Below the pieces are notes generated by a model. It did not search any database. It was not told where the DNA came from and saw only the letters and a list, made by a program, of their open reading frames with translations. Shown piece by piece: positions 18,757-27,115 of a stretch of DNA of 64,000 bases. Position numbers and translations under genes: made by a program. Source of the stretch: Actinopolymorpha singaporensis (lineage in GTDB: Bacteria > Actinomycetota > Actinomycetes > Propionibacteriales > Actinopolymorphaceae); assembly GCF_900104745.1 (NCBI RefSeq), contig NZ_LT629732.1, positions 6,063,981-6,127,980 on the forward strand, read 5' to 3'. Each line of letters begins with the position of its first letter. Positions within the stretch are counted from its first letter, which is position 1.

Positions 18757-21057
18757 GTGGTGAACAACAGGGCGACGAACCGAGAAGAAAGCCCGACGAA
18801 TCCGGGTGACAGGCCCTGGGTCGCGCATTCGGATACCCGGCCGGTCGACGAGTCGGTGGTCGCCAACTGGACCCGCGCCCTCCGGGACGCCCGACCGGCC
18901 ACTCCGTCGAACGCCGGGGCGAGCGTCGGGGCGCAGGCACCGTCGGGGCCAGGCTCCGGCGACCTCTCGCCCGGCGTGACCGTGGTGGTACGGGCCGGCG
19001 CGGGCGAGGACGTCTCCGGCTGCCTGCACGCACTGGCCGGGCAGGTGTGGGTGGCGGACGGAGAACTCCGCGACGTGCTGGTGGCCGTGGACGGGCCTGC
19101 CTCGCCCGAGGTCACCGACGCGGTGCGCAGCCTCGCCGGGGCCGCTCACGTGTCCGCCGCCCGGGTGGTCGACTCGGCCCGGCCGGGCATGCTGTCCGCC
19201 CGCGACGTCGGTCCGGCCGCCGCCCGTACGACCTTCACCTGTTTCCTCGACGCCACCGACCGCCCGGTCCCGGAGTTCGTCGCCTCCCTGCTCACCATCG
19301 CCGGACCGGCGGTCGTGGTCGCCGCGGCGGAGCGTGCCGGCGCGCAGGCTCGGCTCCCCACCACCGTCGCGGGCACGCTGGTACCGACAGCCACCGCACG
19401 GCAGGCCGCCGCCCGCACGTCCGGCAACAACGGCACCGGCAACAACGGCACCGGCAACAACGGCACCGGCAGCAACGGCACCGGCGTGGACGCCGCCCCG
19501 GGGCTCACGCCACACGCGGACGCGTTGTTCCTCGCCACGCTGGTCGCGGCGTACGACTGTCAACTCCGCCTTGCGCCCGTCACCGGGCCCCTCTCCGCCG
19601 CCGGTGAGGTGCAAGACCACCAGCAGGCCACGCCGCCGGCGGAGCCCGCTCTCGACGTGACCGCCCAACTGGACTTCCTGCGCCGTCTCGACGTGGTGGG
19701 CCGTGGCGCCGCGCCCGAGGCTGTCGCGCTGATCCGTGCCCACCTGGACGCCGAGGTCGACCGGCTCAACGCGCACCTGCGGGTTCACCCGGACGACCAC
19801 GCCGAGGTGGTGGCGGCACTGGACGGCCACGCCTTCGACTATTTCCCGTACGACCGGCTCAACCGCGGGCGCGCCCGGGCGCTCGCCGTCGCCTACTGCT
19901 TCGCGCCCTACAACGACACCAGCGCGGTCGTGATGGCCAAGCGGGTGCGTGAGCGTCAGGACGTCGTTGACGCGGTGTTCAACGCGATGGACGGCAACCG
20001 CGAGCAGGATCCGAGCATCCGCCGGATCAGCGGACCGTACGTCGAGAACGAGATCGCCACGGACACCCCGACGTACTTCTCCCACTGGGGTGCGATCGAG
20101 GCGTACTGCTCCGCCGGTATGGAACGAATCACCGAACTCGAACGCCGGAAGGGCCCGTACGAACGCGTCTACAGCCGGGTGATGTGGCCCGCCTCGCACT
20201 TCCTCGCCGCCGCGTACAAGCTGCACAACCCCGCGACGGCCTGGACCGCGGAGTTCTCCGACCCGGCGGCGCGCGACGTGCAGGGCAAGCCGCGCGTCTC
20301 ACCTCTCGGTGACAGCGACCTGCTCGCCCGGGCGGCCGAGCGGATCCGGACGCTCGGGCTGCCGGTGCTGGAGTCGGACAACGTACTGGACTGGTGCGAG
20401 TACCTCGCGTACGCCCTCGCCGACCGGCTGGTCTTCACCAACCCCAACCAGCTCGACTACATGCTGAGCTACGCGCCCGTGCCGCAGATCGCGGCGACGG
20501 CCCGGGAGAAGGCGGTCATCTCGCCACACCCCACCCTCCCCCCGGCCTTCTACGCCATGGCCGACCAGGCGTACTCCCTCGAGCCGGGCATCGCACACGT
20601 CGGCTACTTCGGCAACTTCTACGCCACCCGCGGCCTGGGCGACGTGCTCACCGCCCTGGCGGAGCTGGAGCCGGCGACCCGCGAGCGGCTCCGGCTGCAC
20701 GTCTTCACCGGCAAGGCCGACGCACTGCGGGCCCACGTTGCGGAGCTCGGGATCGCGGAGCTGGTGCGGATCAACCAGTACGTGCGCTACCTGGCATTCC
20801 TGAACCTGGCCTCGAAGTTCGACTGCCTCGTCGTCAATGACGCCTTGACGTCGGACACACACGCCAGGAACCCTTACCTGCCGTCGAAGTGGAGCGACTA
20901 CGCCGGCAGTGGGCGGCCGGTGTGGGGCCTGGTCGAGGACGGCAGCCCGATGAGCACCAGGCCGCTGGACCACCTGTCACCCGTGGGTGACGTGGCCGCC
21001 GCCCAGGACGTGCTGCGCAAGCTCGCGGCGGCCGCGAGCGAGTCCCGTACGCCCTAG
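18757..21057 (+). CDS. large two-domain glycosyltransferase-like protein
   Basis: A 766-residue protein. Residues about 70-190 resemble a degenerate GT-A domain (VTVVVRAGAGEDVSGCLHAL and FLDATDRP, where a DxD would be). A linker with four NNGTG-like repeats follows near residue 225. The C-terminal half (about 420-760) is GT-B-like: HVGYFGNFYATRGLGDVLTAL, RLHVFTGKADALRAHV and LPSKWSDYAGSGRPVW. GTG at 18757 follows AAAAAGGA by six bases; the frame upstream of it is not protein-like. The stop overlaps the convergent gene by four bases. Probably builds a cell-surface or secreted glycan; donor and acceptor are unknown. Confidence 0.72.
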   Translation: MVNNRATNREESPTNPGDRPWVAHSDTRPVDESVVANWTRALRDARPATPSNAGASVGAQAPSGPGSGDLSPGVTVVVRAGAGEDVSGCLHALAGQVWVADGELRDVLVAVDGPASPEVTDAVRSLAGAAHVSAARVVDSARPGMLSARDVGPAAARTTFTCFLDATDRPVPEFVASLLTIAGPAVVVAAAERAGAQARLPTTVAGTLVPTATARQAAARTSGNNGTGNNGTGNNGTGSNGTGVDAAPGLTPHADALFLATLVAAYDCQLRLAPVTGPLSAAGEVQDHQQATPPAEPALDVTAQLDFLRRLDVVGRGAAPEAVALIRAHLDAEVDRLNAHLRVHPDDHAEVVAALDGHAFDYFPYDRLNRGRARALAVAYCFAPYNDTSAVVMAKRVRERQDVVDAVFNAMDGNREQDPSIRRISGPYVENEIATDTPTYFSHWGAIEAYCSAGMERITELERRKGPYERVYSRVMWPASHFLAAAYKLHNPATAWTAEFSDPAARDVQGKPRVSPLGDSDLLARAAERIRTLGLPVLESDNVLDWCEYLAYALADRLVFTNPNQLDYMLSYAPVPQIAATAREKAVISPHPTLPPAFYAMADQAYSLEPGIAHVGYFGNFYATRGLGDVLTALAELEPATRERLRLHVFTGKADALRAHVAELGIAELVRINQYVRYLAFLNLASKFDCLVVNDALTSDTHARNPYLPSKWSDYAGSGRPVWGLVEDGSPMSTRPLDHLSPVGDVAAAQDVLRKLAAAASESRTP

Positions 21058-23297
21058 GGTCCGAGCAAGACCTCGCGGAATCTCGGCTCCACGGCCCGCC
21101 AGTCGAAGTGCTCCACGACGTACTCCCGGGCGGCGGCCCCCGCCTCCGCGCGCCGCTCCGGGTCGGCGTGGGCAAGGATCCGCGCCGCCGCCTCCGCGGG
21201 ACTGCGGACCACCCACTCGGCCGGGAAGATCCCGCTCGCGCCCGAGTAGTCGGCGTACATCGGCCAGTCGCGCATGACCGGGACCGCACCGGAGGCGGCG
21301 CCCTCGGTGGGCCCGACCGGGAAACCCTCCCGCCGGCTGGCGCTGAGCACGAATCCGGCGTCGCGCAGCACCTCGGGGAGCTCGGTGGTGTAGCCGACGT
21401 GGACCAGCCCGTCACGTACGTCGTCGGCGGCCGCGCGCTCGCGGAACTCGTCCTGGTAGCGCAAGGCACCGGCGTGCTGGTGCGGCGAGAAGTCCCGGCC
21501 GATCAGCAGCAGCCGCCACGTGGGGTCCTCGGCCCGCAACAGTGCCAGCACCTCCAGCGCCCACAGCGGGTCCTTCACCCGCTGCGCCCAGCCGACCATG
21601 GCCAGCGTCCGCTCGGCACCCGGCCGTTTGGGCAGGCCGAAGCGTTCCAGCCGCATCTCGTTGGGGACCACGTGCCGGCCGGGCACCTGGGTGAGGTCGG
21701 GCACGGCGCGTTCGACGAGCTCGCGGACGTGCCGGCCGACGAAGATCACCTCCGACACCTGTGACCAGTCGACCATGTGCGGCTGGGGTGAGATCGCTTC
21801 CAGGCTGTGGAATCGGACCACCAGCCGAGTCGTACGCGGCGCGTGGATGGTGACCCACTGGGCGGCGTTGTCGCACCAGTCGACGAAGATCGTGTCCGCC
21901 CACTCCAGCAACTCCGCGTCGGGTCGGGCAGGAGCCGGGACCGGACGTCCGACGGCGTCGCGCAACCGGTCCAGGACGAGCGCGCCTCGCTGGTAGCGCC
22001 GGCGTACGCCGGGCGCGCGGAGGTTCAGCACCCGCACCTCGAGGTCGGGTTCGTCGGCGAGCGCGCTGATGATGCCCTGGGTGAAGTGCGGGTAGTCGCC
22101 GGGCACGACGAGTACGCGGTGCGGTGCCGGCGTCCCGGGCAGTATCGGCGGCGGACCGGGGAGGGTGGTCGCCGGGGCGAGGGAAGCCGGTCTCTCCGGA
22201 GAGGCCGATGACCCCGAAGGTGCCGACGGGTCCGAGGGGACCGAGGGGACCGGGGACACGGCGCGGTTCGTGCCGGGCAACACCCAGGCCATCGACCCCG
22301 CCGGCGCCCGCAGCGCCTGGAACGTCAGCGAGTCTCGCAGTGGCGCGAGGAACCCCTCCGGGTCCTCGAGCAGTGGGCTGGCCAGGACGTCGGCGTGCAG
22401 CTCGCGGTGCAGAACCGCGTCGGTCGCCTGGACGGCAATCCGGCCGGCGGTCTCCAGGTCACCCTCGCGCAGTGCCTCGTCTGCGAACCCCAGCAACTCC
22501 CGGACCGCCTCGGCCAGTTCCCGCGCGGGACTGCCGCCCGCCGCGATCTGGTTGGTGACCAGCTCCACCCGCAGCGCGGCCATCTCCGCCGGCGGCAGGT
22601 CCAGGCCCAGCGCGGACCGGGCCACCACCTCCGCCTCCTCGAACGCGTGACCGCGCCGCAACGCGTGTACGACCCCCACCGCCTGACCGACGAAGTCGTT
22701 CAGGTGCGGTTCGGCCGGGTCGGCGGCCACCCGCTTCCAGGCCAGCACGACCTCCTCGGCGGTGGTGCGGGACAGGCCCTGCCGGAGCGCGCGGCGGAGG
22801 GGGACGGTGGTGGCGAGCTGGGCGAGTACGCCGTCCAGGGCCGGGTCGGTGGCGGTCAGGCGTACGGCGTCCCGGTTGTGCCGCGCCGCGAGCTCGGCAG
22901 CTCGTTCGGCGTCCCGGTCGGCGGCGAGGATCAGGTCGGCCTGGCGTGCCCGTCGCCGGATCCACGGGTCGTAGCGCACCATCAGCCAGCCGCGGCGTTC
23001 GTCGTCGGCGACCCGGACGCCGCCGCGGACGACCAGGTTCCGCGTGACCACCTTCGCCCAGCGGCGGGAGAACCGTGCCGGGGCGACGCCGCCGCGGCGT
23101 CCGCTGAGGTTCATCCGGACCATCCGGACCTCGGCGGCGTCGGTGCCGAGCTGTTCCTCCACGTCCGCGGCGGTGGCCGAGGCGGGGACGGCGAGCGCGA
23201 CCCGAATGGTCAGGCCGGCGGAGCCGAGCCGTTCGAGGAGCCCCAGCAGGCGGGGTACGTCGGACAACGACACGACGATGAGCAGAACCTCTGTCAT
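21054..23297 (-). CDS. GT4-type glycosyltransferase with large N-terminal helical region
   Basis: A 747-residue protein. Residues 1-330 hold an unrecognised alpha/beta segment and a helical, TPR-like stretch. A Pro/Ser linker follows, with repeats such as VPSVPSDPSAPSGSSAS. The C-terminal 350 residues form a GT-B domain with RTLAMVGWAQRVKDPLWALEVL and the donor-site signature SASRREGFPVGPTEGAASG (EX7E type). It ends inside the last codon of the convergent glycosyltransferase gene. With the three preceding genes it makes a small glycan cluster between lysA and nrtL. Confidence 0.75.
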   Translation of the reverse strand: MTEVLLIVVSLSDVPRLLGLLERLGSAGLTIRVALAVPASATAADVEEQLGTDAAEVRMVRMNLSGRRGGVAPARFSRRWAKVVTRNLVVRGGVRVADDERRGWLMVRYDPWIRRRARQADLILAADRDAERAAELAARHNRDAVRLTATDPALDGVLAQLATTVPLRRALRQGLSRTTAEEVVLAWKRVAADPAEPHLNDFVGQAVGVVHALRRGHAFEEAEVVARSALGLDLPPAEMAALRVELVTNQIAAGGSPARELAEAVRELLGFADEALREGDLETAGRIAVQATDAVLHRELHADVLASPLLEDPEGFLAPLRDSLTFQALRAPAGSMAWVLPGTNRAVSPVPSVPSDPSAPSGSSASPERPASLAPATTLPGPPPILPGTPAPHRVLVVPGDYPHFTQGIISALADEPDLEVRVLNLRAPGVRRRYQRGALVLDRLRDAVGRPVPAPARPDAELLEWADTIFVDWCDNAAQWVTIHAPRTTRLVVRFHSLEAISPQPHMVDWSQVSEVIFVGRHVRELVERAVPDLTQVPGRHVVPNEMRLERFGLPKRPGAERTLAMVGWAQRVKDPLWALEVLALLRAEDPTWRLLLIGRDFSPHQHAGALRYQDEFRERAAADDVRDGLVHVGYTTELPEVLRDAGFVLSASRREGFPVGPTEGAASGAVPVMRDWPMYADYSGASGIFPAEWVVRSPAEAAARILAHADPERRAEAGAAAREYVVEHFDWRAVEPRFREVLLGP

Positions 23298-23552
23298 GGA
23301 ACGTCCACAATCCCCCGGGGTCGTTCGTACTCCGTCTCGGCACGTGTCCGTCGGCTGCAGACTATCGACGGAGAACGACCGGGATCCGGATTCGCGGTCG
23401 GCCGGAGAGTGCGCCCCGGCCGCATCTCCCTGGGCCGGTTCAGAACGAGTTGGCCCGGGGTTCGGGCCCGGTTCGCGCGGTGTTCAGCCGGGTCCGTCCG
23501 GCTGTGGTCGACTGGTGTCGGCGGACGACGGCGGAAGTCGGCTGACGGGGCC

Positions 23553-24302
23553 TCACAGCCGGTCGGGAGCGCAAAGGCCGTAACGCCGCAATGCGCTCGC
23601 CAGCGTGATCCGGGCCGCGTCGACCAGGACGAGCCGGGTGCCGTGGGCGGCCGTGGACGGTTCGTCTCCGCGCGGCAGCACCGCGACCGAAACCTCGAAT
23701 TCCTCAACGCAGGAAAGGATCTCGGTGAAGTACTTGTGCAAGGCGCGCGGACTCTCCCGCGCCGCGACCGAGGGCAACTCGGCCAGAGCACACACCAGGC
23801 GGCGCGCCGGAGGGTCCGCGAGAACGGCCACCTCGAGCCGGTCCGGGTCGTACGGAACCTCCAGAGCCGGTCCGGCCCGGAGCAGACCGGCGAGCCGGGC
23901 GTGCGCGAACCTCGCTCGATGGCCGAGTTCATCGTCCGGCGGTGCAAACATCACCGGATGTTCGCCGTACGCCGGACCGGCGGCGACGACCTCGCGGACG
24001 GTTTCGGCGAGCGCAGCGTCGTTGACGACGACGTTCACGAACCCGCCCGCGGCCTCAGCGTGGGCCACCTCCGGGCTCTCCTGGAGCGCGGCGGCGACCA
24101 GTCGGGCCACCTCGCCCGGCGTACTCCCGTATGCTCCGGCCAGCCGTAGCGCGACCGGGCTGGCGTAGTCTCCGCGAGCGTTCCGGAACGGCCGCTCGAC
24201 CCGGATCTCACCGGGGATGCCGGTCGTCGACGGGAGATGTCCCGACCGGACGAGGGCGTCGAGAACACGGCCGATCTGGTCGGCCAACCGGTCGGGAAGC
24301 AC
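23553..24302 (-). CDS. nrtL: ArgS-related anticodon-binding protein NrtL
   Basis: A 249-residue protein. It carries the N-terminal tRNA-recognition part of arginyl-tRNA synthetase (VERPFRNARGDYASPVALRLAG, FVNVVVND) and the C-terminal DALR anticodon domain (FAHARLAGLL, PRALHKYFTEI, ARITLASALRRYGL). The catalytic Rossmann domain with HIGH/KMSK motifs is missing, so it cannot charge tRNA. Actinobacterial genomes carry such a protein near lysA beside tRNA-Arg, as here: tRNA-Arg starts 50 bases away on the other strand. Its role is not established. Confidence 0.85.
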   Translation of the reverse strand: MLPDRLADQIGRVLDALVRSGHLPSTTGIPGEIRVERPFRNARGDYASPVALRLAGAYGSTPGEVARLVAAALQESPEVAHAEAAGGFVNVVVNDAALAETVREVVAAGPAYGEHPVMFAPPDDELGHRARFAHARLAGLLRAGPALEVPYDPDRLEVAVLADPPARRLVCALAELPSVAARESPRALHKYFTEILSCVEEFEVSVAVLPRGDEPSTAAHGTRLVLVDAARITLASALRRYGLCAPDRL

Positions 24303-24351
24303 CGCGCCAGCGTAGCCACCGGAGGACCCTGCTAATCTGTCTCCGCCCCGA

Positions 24352-24423
24352 GCCCCCGTAGCTCAGGGGATAGAGCAACGGCCTCCGGAGCCGTGTGCGT
24401 AGGTTCGAATCCTACCGGGGGCG
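24352..24423 (+). tRNA. tRNA-Arg (anticodon CCG)
   Basis: A full cloverleaf can be drawn. The acceptor stem is GCCCCCG/CGGGGGC and the D-arm GCTC...GAGC. The anticodon stem ACGGC/GCCGT holds loop CTCCGGA, with CCG at 24385-24387. The T-arm GTAGG/CTACC holds loop TTCGAAT, and the discriminator G is at 24423. CCA is not encoded. It reads CGG arginine codons. A small GCGAC/GTCGC hairpin at 24438-24452 may mark the transcript end. Confidence 0.97.
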
Positions 24424-25026
24424 CACTCGCACCACCTGCGACGATCTGTCGCTGGCAGCCTTCTGACCTGGGGTGATGCCCCTGCGGACCCGTCGGCGCA
24501 TGTCTCACTGACTCCGGCTGTGTCTCGCTATCTCGCAGCGTTCGCGAAAGAGAGGCGCAAGGGTCTCATCGGCTCGCGCAGAACCAACTGGAGTCGGTCA
24601 GACGGAGGCAGGATGGACTCGACCGACCGGCGCCGGGGCGACCATCCCTGACTTCCCTCGCCCAGCCTCAAGCAAAGTTGGATCGATCCGGTGTCCGCCG
24701 AGGTCGAGGACGAAGCCGCCGAGGCGGCAATGCATGAGCATGGGGACCCCGGATCGCAGTCGACTCCCCTGCCTGGATCAGTCGCATCCAGGGCCCCCGG
24801 CCCAGCCCTTAGGTTAGCCGACAGGTCAAACACGCGTTCGATTTCTAACTCACTTCCAGCCGTCTCGTCTTCCGGCGTGGGACTGGAGTGCTGACGTTAA
24901 GCTCAACCGCGCGCCCGCGCCGACCCTTGGCCACCCGAGAACCTCCCACCGGCCGGCTTGCTTCGACGGAGGCCCTGTTGGCAGGCGTCTGCAGTGTGGC
25001 CAGCCGTCGCCCGGCCCGGAGGGCTC
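24424..25026. other. 603-base non-coding stretch downstream of tRNA-Arg
   Basis: No convincing gene is found on either strand: open frames here are short, lack ribosome sites and have no recognisable motifs. It separates the conserved housekeeping block from the accessory arsenic and rifamycin region, so it may be a decayed island edge. No second copy of the tRNA 3' end was found in the window. Confidence 0.5.
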
Positions 25027-25551
25027 CTACGCGCCGGGTGGCTGGAGGGTCAGTTGCTGCTGGTGGAAGTCGAAGTGCTGGGTCCCGAAGTGGTAGACGT
25101 CGAGCAGGCTCATCTTGTCTGCAAAGAAGGGGTCCCAGTCGACGGGGAAGTGCATGCCCCGCGCCAGGGCGTCGTCAGTCTCCTGGTCGAGGTTGCGGTG
25201 TAGTGCTGCCACCGTCTTGTCGAACTTCCTGGTCAGTCGGGCACCGCGGAACACGAGCGCGCCGCCGCAGGAGCCGAGGTAGTTCACGACGTGGAACGGT
25301 CTCGTGGTGGTGTTGAGCATGCGGGCAAACCGCCGACTGAAACCGTCCGGCAGTCGTCCGAGTGTTCGCACCAGCGGTAGCAGTCTGCGGACGATCATGT
25401 ATCCGAACAGCATGTGGAACAGCAACTGCTGGTTCGTCCACCGGGTGCCATCGGAGTCGCGGCCGAGGGCGGCAGGGGATGCCTGCGACACCAGCGCCTG
25501 GAAGGTCGCACGGGCGTGCTCCATCTCCGCATGTATCGACTGCCGGTCCAT
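25027..25551 (-). CDS. DinB-like four-helix protein
   Basis: A protein of about 174 residues. It has the helical pattern and conserved His positions of the DinB/YfiT-like superfamily: TNQQLLFHMLFGYMIVRRLL near residue 40 and LLDVYHFGTQHFDFHQQQL at the C terminus. These proteins often bind a divalent metal through three histidines; some are thiol transferases. The ATG at 25551 is used here; a GTG at 25566 is possible. It stands alone, with spacers on both sides. The substrate is unknown. Confidence 0.7.
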   Translation of the reverse strand: MDRQSIHAEMEHARATFQALVSQASPAALGRDSDGTRWTNQQLLFHMLFGYMIVRRLLPLVRTLGRLPDGFSRRFARMLNTTTRPFHVVNYLGSCGGALVFRGARLTRKFDKTVAALHRNLDQETDDALARGMHFPVDWDPFFADKMSLLDVYHFGTQHFDFHQQQLTLQPPGA

Positions 25552-25643
25552 CCGCGGCTCACGCACCCTCAGGTTGAAACCCCGCCAGCCGCAGGGCTGG
25601 CCTCAGTCTGCGCCGGCGGGCCGGGGTGTCAAGCGTCCCCAGT

Positions 25644-26012
25644 TCAGGCGGCGGTGACCGGGGCGAGGATGTTGGCGAGGCCGGTCAGGGCGTCGCTCAC
25701 CACTTGGTAGTAGGTGAAGTTGCCGACCCTGCGTTCGGGGACGACCAGGCCTGCGGCGGCGAGCTTGCGCAGATGGTGTGTGATCGTCGGCTGGGTGAGC
25801 CCGAGCGGTTCGGTGAGGTCGCAGGTGCATGCCTGCATGCCTGGGCTGGCCAGCATCAGGGACAGCAGCCGTAGCCGGGTGGGGTCCGCGATCGCCTTGA
25901 GCCGTACGGCGAGTTCCTCGGCCTGCTCGGCGGTCAGCGGCGCGGCGGTGAGGGGTGCGCAGCAGGCGGCCGCGGGCGGCACGGGCTGGATCACGGGCAG
26001 CGGCTTCGGCAT
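25644..26012 (-). CDS. arsR: ArsR-family arsenic-responsive repressor, first copy
   Basis: A 122-residue winged-helix protein. The DNA-recognition helix is LGLTQPTITHHLRKLAAAGLV. Likely As(III) ligands are the N-terminal pair Cys17-Cys18 and Cys62/Cys64 in QACTCDL. This arrangement resembles the ArsR of Corynebacterium rather than the E. coli Cys32-X-Cys34 type. The start is ATG 26012 or the in-frame ATG 26021. It is divergent from the small ORF and cadI, and three operator-like sites lie in the spacer, so it probably represses both directions until arsenite binds. Confidence 0.9.
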   Translation of the reverse strand: MPKPLPVIQPVPPAAACCAPLTAAPLTAEQAEELAVRLKAIADPTRLRLLSLMLASPGMQACTCDLTEPLGLTQPTITHHLRKLAAAGLVVPERRVGNFTYYQVVSDALTGLANILAPVTAA

Positions 26013-26032
26013 GCCACCCATAGTGCCACGAG

Positions 26033-26048
26033 ATAGGTGGCCGTCTAT
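26033..26048 (-). promoter_or_regulatory. ArsR-type operator site A
   Basis: On the minus strand it reads ATAGAC-GGCC-ACCTAT, matching the ATAGAC-N4-rTCTAT pattern shared with two other sites in this spacer. It ends 21 bases before the arsR start codon, so binding would block arsR itself. Two of the six right-arm bases differ from a perfect repeat. Confidence 0.55.
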
Positions 26049-26105
26049 CAACTCTCCGGCGGCGGCGGTGGGGCGAGCCCGCAAGCATTGCCGAAGAAAC
26101 CTGAG

Positions 26106-26121
26106 ATAGACGCTTGTCAAT
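26106..26121 (+). promoter_or_regulatory. ArsR-type operator site B
   Basis: It reads ATAGAC-GCTT-GTCAAT, with one mismatch between arms. It is 25 bases centre to centre from site C and lies upstream of the small ORF/cadI genes. Confidence 0.55.
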
Positions 26122-26130
26122 GCGCTTCGC

Positions 26131-26146
26131 ATAGACCAGTATCTAT
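26131..26146 (+). promoter_or_regulatory. ArsR-type operator site C
   Basis: It reads ATAGAC-CAGT-ATCTAT and lies inside the inverted repeat CATAGA-N6-TCTATG (26130-26147). It is 43 bases before the ATG of the small ORF at 26190, where a promoter would be. Confidence 0.6.
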
Positions 26147-26189
26147 GTCGTGGGCCGGGACGGTCCGGCCGAGGCGAAGGAGAAGGCTC

Positions 26190-26411
26190 ATGCACCCGAT
26201 CATGATCGAAGCCGTGGCGCAGGCACACCGGGATGACCTGCTCCGCGCAGGCGCGGCTCGGCGCAGGGCTTCGCGCGTGGAGCGCCGGCCCCATTTCGGA
26301 CTGGCCGGGCTTTCCGGGCTTACCCGCACCGCCGGTGTTCTCCTGCGAGGCGCAGCGCCGCGTCGGCCCGCGACTGCGCCCCAGAAGTCGTCCGTGCTCT
26401 GCTGCGCCTGA
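26190..26411 (+). CDS. small basic protein of unknown function in the arsenic locus
   Basis: A 73-residue protein starting MHPIMIEAVAQAHRDDLLRAG. An Arg/Ala-rich middle (AARRRASRVERR) follows, and it ends in SSVLCCA. GAAGGAGAAGG lies just ahead of the ATG at 26190, one of the best ribosome sites in this region, so translation is likely. It is under the arsenic operators and 46 bases before cadI. The terminal Cys-Cys could bind metal, by inference. No family was recognised. Confidence 0.6.
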   Translation: MHPIMIEAVAQAHRDDLLRAGAARRRASRVERRPHFGLAGLSGLTRTAGVLLRGAAPRRPATAPQKSSVLCCA

Positions 26412-26457
26412 CTGACGAACATTCATATCGACCCCACTGATCCGACCAGGAGCATCA

Positions 26458-27003
26458 ATGTCCCGTCTTCAGCTGGCCCTCAACGTCAACGACATCGACG
26501 CGGCCGTGGAGTTCTACTCCGCGCTGTTCGACACCGAGCCGGCCAAGCGCCGCCCCGGGTACGCCAACTTCGCGGTCGACGACCCGCCGCTGAAGCTGGT
26601 GCTGTTCGAGAACCCCGAAGCCACCGGCACCCTGAACCACCTCGGCGTCGAGCGGGAGTCGATGGAGGAGGTCGAGGCACAGGCCAACCGACTCGAGGCC
26701 GCCGGCCTCAGCCTGGACACCGAAGGCGACGTCGTTTGCTGCTACGCCCGGCAGGACAAGCACTGGGTCACCGGACCCGACGGGCAGCGCTGGGAGAACT
26801 ACGTGGTCCTCGCCGACGCCGGAGCCGAGCTGGAGGGCAGGACGACGGCCGACGTCGCTGCCGGCGACCAGCCCGCCGCGGCGACCGAACCGGTCAAGAC
26901 CGGTGACGGCGGCTGCTGTGGCGGCGCCGGCAGCACCTCGACAACCGAAGGCCAGCTGGCCGTTGTGCCGGCCGGCGGCGCCGGAGCGTGCTGCGCCGGC
27001 TAG
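26458..27003 (+). CDS. cadI: CadI/ArsI-family metal- or organoarsenic-resistance protein
   Basis: A 181-residue vicinal-oxygen-chelate (glyoxalase-like) protein. Residues 1-123 closely follow mycobacterial CadI: SRLQLALNVNDIDAAVEFYSALF, LNHLGVE and VTGPDGQRWE. The vicinal pair Cys94-Cys95 in DVVCCYARQDKHWV is the ArsI thiol site; likely metal ligands include His61 and Glu113. ArsI enzymes cleave the C-As bond of trivalent organoarsenicals. An added tail (about 124-181) carries two more Cys-Cys pairs (153/154 and 178/179), probably for metal binding. It is ahead of a strong terminator and divergent from arsR. Confidence 0.88.
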   Translation: MSRLQLALNVNDIDAAVEFYSALFDTEPAKRRPGYANFAVDDPPLKLVLFENPEATGTLNHLGVERESMEEVEAQANRLEAAGLSLDTEGDVVCCYARQDKHWVTGPDGQRWENYVVLADAGAELEGRTTADVAAGDQPAAATEPVKTGDGGCCGGAGSTSTTEGQLAVVPAGGAGACCAG

Positions 27004-27040
27004 CTGCTCGGTTCCGCTTCTTGTCGATCGTCCCGCCACA

Positions 27041-27070
27041 ACGGGCCCGCCTCCAGTGAGGTGGGCCCGT
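27041..27070. terminator. bidirectional terminator between cadI and the second arsR
   Basis: A 13-bp stem ACGGGCCCGCCTC / GAGGTGGGCCCGT (one G-T pair) with a CAGT loop is followed by TTTGG on the plus strand. It sits between convergent genes and could stop both. Confidence 0.8.
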
Positions 27071-27115
27071 TTGGCGTGTGCGTATGCCCGCCTGGGGCGC
27101 CCCAAGGCGGAGAGG

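Noticed and set aside
18757-20226. Upstream extension of the minus-strand methyltransferase-fold gene
   Set aside because: It is antisense to the glycosyltransferase gene, and a strong ribosome site fixes the start at 18525.
24528-24894. Short open frames downstream of tRNA-Arg
   Set aside because: No ribosome sites, motifs or codon pattern typical of the host.
24352-25026. tRNA-Arg as attachment site of an integrated element
   Set aside because: No integrase and no second copy of the tRNA 3' end were found in the window, so only a weak hint remains.
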